Source of the DNA: Ashinkailepas kermadecensis
Lineage: Eukaryota; Arthropoda; Thecostraca; Neolepadidae
Reading direction: 5' to 3'
Assembly (NCBI GenBank): GCA_034440615.1
Contig: JAOTOM010004374.1
Location: 213,321 to 277,320, forward strand
DNA length: 64,000 nt
Shown here: in pieces, positions 55,720 to 64,000 of the stretch
Position numbering within the stretch: the stretch's first letter is position 1
Layout of the letters: every line of letters begins with the position of its first letter
The notes under the pieces: generated by a model
The model's input: the letters and a program-made list of their open reading frames with translations, nothing else
What the model was told of the DNA's origin: nothing
The model's database searches: none
Made by a program: the position numbers and the translations under genes

Positions 55720-56878
55720 GTGAGCAGCACGTGCAATCAGTGCACACACGTGCACAGCACGTGCAATCGGCTCGCCACACACGGCAAGGTGAGAAAATTG
55801 AGAACAGCGTACTGTACATCGCAGAGTAGCATGCTACTTAGTGCATCATGCTATGCAATACATTATTCCCGCTACCGCTTTCGTCCTCTCCTTAGCCCTC
55901 TTAAAGAGGTGGTGTTTCACTGCCACCACCCCACCCGCTCGGAACTATGGGGATGTGCCAGAGATTGTGAAAGCGGAAAATGTTCCCTATGAAATTCCAA
56001 AACACCGCGGCAGCTTTGTGAGTCCATTCCCAATTAGGTGTGCATGGTGTGTTGGTCTGGTCAAGCACCGTCAGCCATTTCTGCAACGCTCCACAAACCG
56101 TGGGGATGTCTTGAATCACTCCGGCTTTATAGCGGTAGTCAAAACAAAAGGATTTAGCTCAGAGTTCTGGACTCTGCATTCTTTCCCTTCATCATTTCAC
56201 TCCCACAACACACATTTGCACAAGGTCATGCGAGGTCACTGACAATTGTGGGGTCGAATGGGACTACCTGCAATACAAGTCCATTTCTTTTTATATTTAA
56301 CGTCCAGAAACGCTATTGAATGCATCAACTGGTGGCATTCGTCATGATATATGTTAGCATATTTTTGGGAGGTTGTATCATTAAGCCGAGCTCTTCTTCA
56401 TTGTGTTGTTCCGAATCATTCCATTATTTTGCGCATTTTCGGGTGAACGTGTTTATCAGCACACTTGACAGGGCAGCACCGATGGGAAGATGGCGGGGGA
56501 CGTGTTCTTCACAAACGTCGTGATGCTCAGCATTACGCCTGTACAGGCGTATCCGTTTCCACCTACAGGCGTAGGTGAATGGATCCTTGGATCCAGAATG
56601 GATCCAAAGCGATCGCGTGCCACCGCGCTATCCAAAGTCCGCGGCGCTACCAATAGTTCTATATGATGCTTAGCAACATGTTCTCACAGACGGCTGATTA
56701 GATGCGGTTAGGCCACCACCCAGCAGCTCTGGCACATCTCATACCGATATGCAGTGCACGTGCTAAGGAAGTAAGTAATTTGCACTTTGAATCATCCTGC
56801 CATACTGCGAGCATGTGCCCATTGCAGGGGAAATTTACGTCATGAGCGCAATGGTGCCTAATTGCGTCAGCAATTAGA

Positions 56879-56908
56879 CAACAACAGCAACAGCAACAGC
56901 AACAGCAA
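56879..56908. repeat. (CAACAG)n microsatellite
   Basis: About five CAACAG units in the gene B intron. Confidence 0.9.
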
Positions 56909-56929
56909 TTGTGCCTCCTAACTAAGACA

Positions 56930-57175
56930 GCAGATTGTCAGGTCAGTATCGCGTCCGGCCCAGTAGATCCTAACTGGGACAGCGGATTGTCAGGTCAGTA
57001 TCGCGTCCGGCCCAGTACATCCTAACTGGGACAGGTCATGTCAGGACAGCTGATTGTCAGGTCATGCCTAATATCGTCAGGCCCGGTATCTCCTCAGACA
57101 GCTCATTGTCAGGTCAGAATAGCGTCAGGCCCGGTATCCCCTAACTGGGACAGCTGATTGTAAGGCCAGAATTAT
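56930..57175. repeat. 52 bp minisatellite, about 4.5 units
   Basis: Units of cctaactgggacagcggatt + gtcaggtcagtatcgcgtcc + ggcccagtacat, increasingly diverged to the right. Confidence 0.85.
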
Positions 57176-57461
57176 TTCCTCAGCGAGACGGCATGGTTGC
57201 ATATTTGATCCTTTCCTCTTCCTCTCCGGCAGCAATACACGTATGAGTTAGATCCGTGGGGTTTTGATGCACAGTTGAAATAATTATGCAATAAATAGTA
57301 ATTTGAAATAATTGTGTTGCTTGTGCTACCCTTGTATAACTACACCATGCATGACGGTGAGCTAATATGATACTATGCAGTACATCCGCTGTGGAATTAC
57401 GTTCATATTTTACCAGGATAGAGGTGATACATGCTTGCATTTGTATCGACGGCGAACTCTG

Positions 57462-57700
57462 TTGTGGTATAGCTACTACCCTAGTAGCGCCGCCATGTGT
57501 TGGGTCACATTGCGCCAGCTGTCATGGTATAGCCACTACCTTAGTAGCGCCGCCATGTGTTGGGTCACATTGCGCCAGCTGTCATGGTATAGCCACTACC
57601 CTAGTAGCGCCGCCATGTGTTGGGTCACATTGCGCCAGCTGTTGTGGTATAGCCATTACCCGAGTAGCGCCGCCATATGTCTTGCTTCAATTCGCCAGCG
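57462..57700. repeat. 60 bp minisatellite, 4 units
   Basis: Units of tggtatagccactaccctag + tagcgccgccatgtgttggg + tcacattgcgccagctgtca, the last one diverged. 60 bp keeps the frame, giving overlapping ORFs in two frames that are not genes. Confidence 0.95.
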
Positions 57701-58551
57701 GTTGTTTGTTTGTGTTGTTTTTGTTTTGTCTTGTTGTTTGTTTATCATGGGTTTGGGGAAACAATGTTTTTCACTTCATCGGCTTTTTATTGGTGATTCA
57801 CAACCATCATACGTATCTCGCATGACCATACCCTCGCACATTCGTTCCATCACGATTCACACATCGCCAGTCGCCCCACAGCAATATACATGCCATAGAG
57901 TTTCCCACAACTGATAGTACCATTGCCATCTCCTAACCCCCAACTACCTACCACTTGTCATTGCACGACTATTTTATGCGGGCTCACTAGGCATGAGTCA
58001 AGCTCGAATGAACCGTAGTACAATGTCACAGTAAAAATATAAACAACTGACAGCATGACTTCACGACCATAGATATTACACCAGCCTGATTTATCCTAAA
58101 ACATTTCCACTTTTTTGTTCTTCCTAGCATTTTCACTGTTTCATATTTGAACGTTTTGGTTTTTAATGATTACATCCGAGAGCCTCATCACAAAATGTAT
58201 GCCAAAATGCCTTCACTGGGTGACATTAAAAACGGAAGTGCTCTATTCCTCTATCTCAACATAATTTTCCCACAATGTCAACGAGCATTTCCCTCACGCC
58301 TAATAATCATCGTGTTGGAAGAAGCGGTTGGAAGAAGTGAAAAATGCACTTTCACACTCCACCAAGTTCACTTCCTTCTACGTCCCACCGTTTTTGTGCG
58401 ATTGGTACCACGCGATATACATCTAGGCGGTTGAAATATTTAGATTCAATAGCGAAAGCGGAATTGTCTTATTGCTTACATTAACGGTTCCCTGACGATT
58501 TCAGTCCGTGGATTGCAGGTGGGGGAATCGCATATCTAAACATAGCATAAC

Positions 58552-58937
58552 TTATGAGCGGATTGAATAGCGCGGACAAAATTTTCCAAAAAATATCTGA
58601 ATTGAAAGCACGCTGCCAGATTGATCTAAAAACTTGTCAATAAACTTCACCCAGTTTCTGTTTGGTTCATTATGGAGAATTAATTCATGCCCACCTACCC
58701 GCACCGACGTGCTATGCCAAACATGTTGCCGACTAACTTGCTTTGCATTGGTCAATTTCTCAATTGGCAATGCTGTTCTGAACCACAACATTTCCGGATC
58801 ATATCTTGGGACATTTTTGAATTGATAAAATCCTTGATGTAAGCCGTATCTACTGGCTCCCCTAAAGAAACACTCGTCTTAGTTACCAGCAACTTGCCAA
58901 ACACTCTATTTTTTATGCTATCATCTTTCACAGCCAT
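58552..58937 (-). CDS. Unrecognised AT-rich ORF pair, possibly one broken gene
   Basis: Minus strand: 58937 opens MAVKDDSIKNRVFGKLLV and runs to a stop at 58752. An overlapping frame from 58791 (MLWFRTALPIEKLTNAKQ, WVKFIDKFLDQSGS) runs to 58552. They overlap by about 40 bp, as expected if one base was gained or lost. Composition is more coding-like and more AT-rich than the neighbourhood. No family recognised; could be a remnant of an inserted element. Confidence 0.3.
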
Positions 58938-59539
58938 GATACGCGAATAGATTTGTGGGCATTAAGTCTACCTCAATCGGTGGGTAAGCATATATACATA
59001 AGTCTGCATGGCAACTTTAGCTGTTCGAACATTCCATACGAACTTAGCGAGACCTCTTTTACATTCAAAACGCCATACTGTATTTCACAGGGAGACAGAG
59101 ACATGGTTATTCCCCTTTCACAGTGAGATGGCCCTCACCTTTTCCCTCGATTCAGCGTTTGCTTAATCTTTATTATAACTGGCTTGCTATTAATGTCAAT
59201 TGTGTGCACCCGCAGACTATCCAGGGAAACTGCGAGGGGCGCCGCGCCCTCTCTGAAGTCTACCCACAGCACTCACCAAGATCATTAGCTGTCATGTTGT
59301 CCTTTACAATTTCCCAGAAGGTCTACGACGTGCCCAGCAATATACCGTGCCCCCGGCAGGATTCAGAGGAAATTGCACCCTTGCCCAGGGAGGGTGGAGA
59401 TGAAGACGGCCCAGTTTCTACGGCACTGTCGCAACTCGTCCGACGGTTGCAATCTCGTGATAAGACAAGTGGCACACCAGATATGACGTCACCTGCATTG
59501 TCGAGTGGCTCACTTTATCAGTAGTCTCTGGTGTGACCG

Positions 59540-60015
59540 TGCACTGGCGGGCAGAGACGTTCCGATCTGGGGTGGGACATTCGTCCAATACGGGGTGATG
59601 CAATATTGGCGGACCGAGACGTTCCGATCTGGGGTGGGACATTCGTCCAATACGGGGTGATCAACATTGGCGGACCCAGACGTTCTCTGGGGGCATTCTC
59701 CAATACGGGGTGATGCAACATTGGCGGACCGAGACGTTCCGATCTGGGGTGGGACATTCGTCCAATACGGGGTGATGCACTTGGCGGACCGGGACGTTCC
59801 GATTTGGGGGGGGACATTCGTCCAATACGGGGTGATGCAACATTGGCGGACCGAGACGTTCCGATCTGGGGTGGGAATTGTCCAATACGGGGTGATGACA
59901 TTGGACATTCGTCCAATACGGGGTGATGCAACATTGGCGGACCGAGACGTTCCGATCTGGGGTGGGACATTCGTCCAATACGGGGTGATCAACATTGGCG
60001 GACCGAGCGTCATCT
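59540..60015. repeat. 62 bp minisatellite, about 7.5 units
   Basis: Units of ggggtgatgcaacattggcg + gaccgagacgttccgatctg + gggtgggacattcgtccaatac with several internal deletions. It begins about 20 bp after a TAG (59522-59524) that closes a weak ORF (59123-59524). Confidence 0.95.
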
Positions 60016-61187
60016 GGGGGAAACACTCGGAATGATGGCACACTGGACGATGTGCCAAAAACCATAATGAAAAGGGGTGATGCCATTTTCCCGTAGACAG
60101 CCATTGCTTGGACACATTTCAAAAGGGCGCAGGGAAAGACCTGTGCACTGACACTCACTTGCCCAAGGGTGGCTAGTTTCTCTGTGGGTGCGTTTTCCGC
60201 CGAGACTGTCGATGGCGGGCGTACTTCACCGCTCCAGGAGGGCGCCACGCGTCAGTCTGCCGGTCACTCAGCGCGTGACATGGGCACTACCGACCACACT
60301 GTCGGCCATGCTGCTGCCGTAGCCAGGCAACTGGCTCTCGCTCGTTCCCTATTAACCAGCAATGTTTTGGAAGCGATGCACTTGCAAACACGATCGCCAT
60401 CACTATTCGCCAACCGCATGTCGCATGATTAGCTGGCACTTCGATGTCCATTCGCAGTGGGTGTATGATCGACGATGTTCGCAAAGACCGGCTCGATTTT
60501 CAGAGGCGAAAACGATGCCGAACTTGTCTCCGACGAACCTGTGATATGTCTTACAGAATTTGGTATCAATGGTTGATAGATGAATGCAATCTGAGATAAA
60601 TGGATTATCCATGGATTGCAGATGATGGTAGATAAATGGTTAAGGGCAACAAGTCGAACATCGTCGATCCACACTTCATGGACTCACATTTTTATAATCT
60701 CTCAGATGCAGTATTTTGGCCTTTTGTGATATCATGTTTTTACACGTACACAACACTAGAGATCTATAATGGAAATACATTACCTTACAGATTCGTCACA
60801 TCTGGTAAGTTTTTGTTGAAATCAGCTGATAAAATTACACGAAATTTTCTGGGAGATTTTCACAAAGGCTCCACCTTTTTCCTCATTTCTTTGTTCTGCC
60901 TTCTCTACTGTAACCATGTCACAAAATGTCTAACTCAACACCATCTCTTCAATTCAAGGGTCTTCCAAATAACTTTACTTAAATATTTTCCACTTGCCAT
61001 TTTGTAATATTTCGTTCATCATAAGGCTAATCTTAGATCTATAGTGTAATTATGTTACGAATTGTGTAGTTTTTCCGGCCGCACTGGCAAGGCAATGTCT
61101 GCTATGGCAGAGAAAAGCACGCGTGCCAGCTTACGAGTTACCGTGCCGTGCCTTCGTGCCAGGAAATTACAACTCTAGTCTGGAGCA

Positions 61188-61685
61188 TCACTGACCGCAT
61201 CACGGACCGCATCACGGACCACATCACGGACCGCATCACGGACCACATCACGGACCACATCACTGACCGCATCACGGACCGCATCACTGACCGCATCACG
61301 GACCACATCACTGACCGCATCACGGACCACATCACGGACCACATCACTGACCGCATCACGGACCGCATCACGGACCACATCACGGACCGCATCACGGACC
61401 ACATCACGGACCGCATCACGGACCGCATCACGGACCACATCACGGACCGCATCACGGACCGCATCACGGACCGCATCACGGACCGCATCACGGACCGCAT
61501 CACGGACCGCATCACGGACCGCATCACGGACCGCATCACGGACCGCATCACGGACCGCATCACGGACCGCATCACGGACCGCATCACGGACCGCATCACG
61601 GACCACATCACGGACCGCATCACGGACCGCATCACGGACCGCATCACGGACCACATCACTGACCACATCACGGACCGCATCACGT
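61188..61685. repeat. 12 bp array (cgcatcacggac), about 41 units
   Basis: Variants differ mainly at two positions (cgc/cac and cgg/ctg). The unit is four codons, so ORFs on both strands (ITDR and RSVM repeats) are by-products. Confidence 0.97.
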
Positions 61686-61740
61686 CCTCACTGGCACAGC
61701 ATCGCCACTGGGCCTAACACTGAACGGGTGCCGGTGCCGC

Positions 61741-61947
61741 TCAGACATGCCGGTCACCGACAGTTGTCTCCGCCGATGGGTTGAAGTTCAGCCGGTCGAT
61801 GTTGGCGTGCAGTTGAGGCTGCGACAGTGGCATGGCCATGACGAACACTGCGCAGGCCAGCGTCGCAAGGGGCCCGCAGCTGATGCAGCGCAATGCGTAC
61901 CCCGAGACCCGCGTCAGGCGAAGCTGTCGCTCCAGCTGGCGCGCCAT
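61741..61947 (-). CDS. Possible C-terminal exon with one hydrophobic segment
   Basis: Minus-strand frame of 68 codons with GC-rich codon use: ARQLERQLRLTRVSGYALR, a hydrophobic stretch GPLATLACAVFVMAMPL, then a polar tail ending in TGA. A membrane-anchored tail is possible. No family recognised, and it lies inside the proposed gene B intron on the opposite strand. Confidence 0.25.
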   Translation of the reverse strand: MARQLERQLRLTRVSGYALRCISCGPLATLACAVFVMAMPLSQPQLHANIDRLNFNPSAETTVGDRHV

Positions 61948-62160
61948 CGTGCCCGGACCTCCAACAGACGGACAGCCAGGCGACGCTGCCGGGCCTCCTT
62001 AGCGTCCAGACAGGATGGGTGGCGAGGCGAGGTCCCTCACAGGCTGCGAAACACAGACGTCTCGTCCGCACACTGCGCCGTCGTGTGCTCCATGTGCTCA
62101 GAAGGCGCAGACGGGGTGCCGGGCGCCCCCCCCCGTGGTGGTGGGGTGTGTGTGTCAGGT

Positions 62161-62185
62161 ATGCTACTTTTGGAAAAAGTAGCAT
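62161..62185. repeat. Small hairpin (atgctacttttg / aaaaagtagcat)
   Basis: Twelve-base arms around one or two bases. No U-run or known RNA context. Noted only as structure. Confidence 0.6.
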
Positions 62186-62912
62186 AGCGTTGGGACGGGT
62201 GTCCAAGAGCGGGTGGGGATTCTCTGGTACTCCGCCGTGGTGTAAGCTGGCGGGGTCAGCTATGAAACCAGAGCTTGACAACTGGTCTGGGGAAAGAGGA
62301 GCGGTGGGCGAGGCGGACCACCTCGCAGAAGAAATGCGGGACCAGTTACTCTAGAAGCTCTTGCTGCGCGTGGGTACGATATCGGGGCATCCGCCGTGGC
62401 ATGGGCAGAGTTGAGGCCGTCGGTGACGATCACCTCAGTTGGCACGCCCAGGAACCGCTTCAGGTTCAACAGGGCCCGCGTTTCGGATGGCGCCGAACCA
62501 CACCACCTTGGCGGTGATCACACCCCACGATCTAATTCTCAACCTCATCGACGGTGGCGGAGGTAGAAGTGTGGGCTCGGGTCCCAATGTCCTCTTGGTC
62601 AGCACACGTGTATGGTGCTCTCCAATATTTAGCGATACCTGATTGTAAAGAGCATTACTTGTCCTGATGTACCTTTTGTCTTCTATGTTTTTAATCGATG
62701 TTTATGTAGCGAGATATGCAGGTACCGGACAAATTTCACTGACAAAAATGGCCTCTCGGCGAAACGAATGAATATAACACCCCACCAACTTTCGTCGAAA
62801 GCAATGCACACCCGATGGCCCGGCATCCGAATTTGTTTCGGCGAGCACGCTCCTCTGGGCTCGCAGGTGGTGCGCCCCTGAGCACCGATGACAGTCTCAG
62901 GGCGACTTTCAG

Positions 62913-63100
62913 GTGGTACTCAAGGACGGCGGTCTGGGCAGTGTCCCCGAGCTCGTGCTGCTTCAGAGGCTCATGCACGCATTCGATCGGAATGATGGTC
63001 TACCGGAGGCCACCTATCACCGCAACCTGGTTGCATGCTCCCGGTTCAACTCTGCCAGGTCGTGCAAGGAGCCGGTGTGCCACCGTCTGCATATTTGCAG
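62913..63100 (+). CDS. ZAP/PARP12-like gene B, second visible exon
   Basis: Between an acceptor (gggcgactttcag) and a strong donor (GCAG|GTAGGT). It begins VVLKDGGLGSVPELVLLQRL, which continues SLTTVRNQ of the 55348 exon into the family linker (SHxLxxxxNxxVLKxxGLxxxxxELxxLL). It ends with a new finger, ACSRFNSARSCKEPVCHRLH then IC and a codon split after two bases (AG). The second half of that finger pair would be on the next exon, right of the window. The equivalent exon in gene A (1025-1190) starts in exactly the complementary phase, which strongly supports the gene model. Confidence 0.75.
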
Positions 63101-64000
63101 GTAGGTGACTCTCCGATACTAATTGATCGTAGTATCGGCTTAGTAATCGCCTTAGTAATGTTCCTCGTCGCAAATGTGTCAGAGTAAGAAAAGATACTCC
63201 TGGAAAGATCTTGTTGACTCATATTCCATGAGACAGAACTTCAAGTGACCTTCAAGTGAAATGAGAAGCTCCCGAAAGCAGCGTAGTACGTGAAGGGTAG
63301 TTGGTCGACGTAGTTATTGGCATGCTTGATTGTAATATTTTTTGTTTGTTTAATCATTGGTGGCATTTGTTTGGATGTGTTCTATGTTTGGCAATCTACC
63401 ACGGAATGCTAGATGAAGTTACTGTTCAAAACGTGAAGAAAGAGAAGGAAGCGATTCTAAGTTGGGTGCTTCCCATCTAATTTCCCATTCAGATGGTTAT
63501 GTTGTGTACACTGTTGGTGACAGAGCGTAGTAGACATCGGTAAGAACAGCAACCCAATTGGTGAGCAATGCCTGACCAGTTTCGAAAGTGTGCTGTTCAT
63601 GCAGCGTCATTGGGGTAATATCACCGGCTAGGTTAAGTGCATGTGATAGGACTGCCTTATCCGAACTTCGTACTCATGTTGCTGGGCTATGACTTGCTTT
63701 GGTGACACAATATACGGTTTGTATTGCGGTATGGTGCAATAGGTGATGCCGGCCAATGACAGGCCAGGGCGTTACGCTTCAGCCGCCATGAGGGATTGGT
63801 ACCCCACTCACGTGCGCGGCTCGCCCAAGCGACAGGACGGTCGAGGCCGAAATATGTAACCGAGCGGGTGAAGGTGAGCAGACGTGCAGGCGCTGGACGG
63901 TTGTCCGTCATGGCTGTCCGGTTAATTAGAAGCAGGAATTCTGAAACGACACATGTCAGTGTCATTGTGGTAACTGCTACACAGGTTGTCGCCGTACTGC
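63101..64000. other. No gene recognised (probably gene B intron)
   Basis: No CCCH continuation or other domain is seen in any frame. One minus-strand ORF (63687-63965) has no motif. Confidence 0.5.

Larger units (their letters stand above)
55720..62912 (+). other. Intron of gene B, 7.2 kb, rich in minisatellites
   Basis: Bounded by GTGAGC and an acceptor (gactttcag ending 62912). It contains at least five tandem arrays and a few weak ORFs listed separately. Just after the donor, cagcacgtgcaatcag-like sequence is repeated three times (55720-55790). Confidence 0.65.

Noticed and set aside
61138..61717. ORFs with ITDR and RSVM repeats
   Set aside because: By-product of the 12 bp array on both strands.
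61741..62360. Long overlapping frames on both strands (146-175 codons)
   Set aside because: GC-rich composition keeps several frames open. Only the short minus frame with a hydrophobic segment was retained, at low confidence.

Overview
This is a eukaryotic genome window from an invertebrate nuclear genome. Host genes appear only as short exons with consensus splice sites, separated by long non-coding stretches. The rest is retrotransposons, small DNA transposons, tRNA-derived SINEs and an unusual number of minisatellites. The laccase exons have the cysteine-rich N-terminal layout of arthropod and other invertebrate multicopper oxidases, so I lean towards an arthropod, perhaps a crustacean. 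The species cannot be fixed from the sequence. Nothing looks bacterial or plasmid-like.

Host gene content. (1) Two pieces of ZAP/PARP12-type CCCH zinc-finger genes lie on the + strand. One exon is at 1025-1190, with its gene starting left of the window. Two exons are at 55348-55719 and 62913-63100, with that gene continuing right of the window. The exon phases and conserved linker motifs agree, so these look like paralogues. (2) A RING-finger exon at 6306-6866 follows a Gly/Ala-rich coding minisatellite. (3) A small F-box ORF lies at 20250-20420. (4) A laccase-like multicopper oxidase has exons at 24858-24977 and 27139-27349; the exon 3' ends and their splice donors have been duplicated locally. 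A few weaker open reading frames are listed at low confidence.

Mobile DNA. A CR1-type LINE family dominates. There is a nearly full-length copy at 12477-17049 (+) and a 3'-truncated copy with an intact 5' end at 36687-39165 (+), which is inserted in an older fragment. There is also a minus-strand copy running from 30024 to 35150, interrupted by a 2.4 kb element (30171-32597) and a SINE (34310-34471), plus several 3' fragments. Other elements are a degraded PIF/Harbinger transposase (9873-10605), a second LINE type with an L1-like ORF1 (18550-19489), reverse transcriptase C-terminal fragments (17426-17800, 46470-47245), a Penelope-like RT fragment (21421-21600), a 1.0 kb TTAA-flanked MITE (4951-5957), a 624 bp MITE with perfect 28 bp inverted ends (42055-42678), a two-copy element with CGTTAGGCGTCA-like ends (30171-32597 and 49646-50817), and four tRNA-headed SINEs.

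Tandem repeats. About twenty distinct arrays are present, with units of 3 to 177 bp. Several concentrate known transcription-factor words: an 81 bp unit carrying TGCTGACTCAGCA (Maf/AP-1 type), a 15 bp unit carrying CACGTG (24 copies of the word), and a MITE with 19 TGACC/GGTCA nuclear-receptor half-site cores in about 0.7 kb. A 1.2 kb G-rich 13 bp array should form G-quadruplexes. Many of the longest ORFs in the window are by-products of these arrays, not genes.

No complete host gene is contained here. I see no functional link among the host exons beyond the presence of zinc-finger, RING and F-box proteins, which could belong to innate immunity or ubiquitin pathways. That link is inference.
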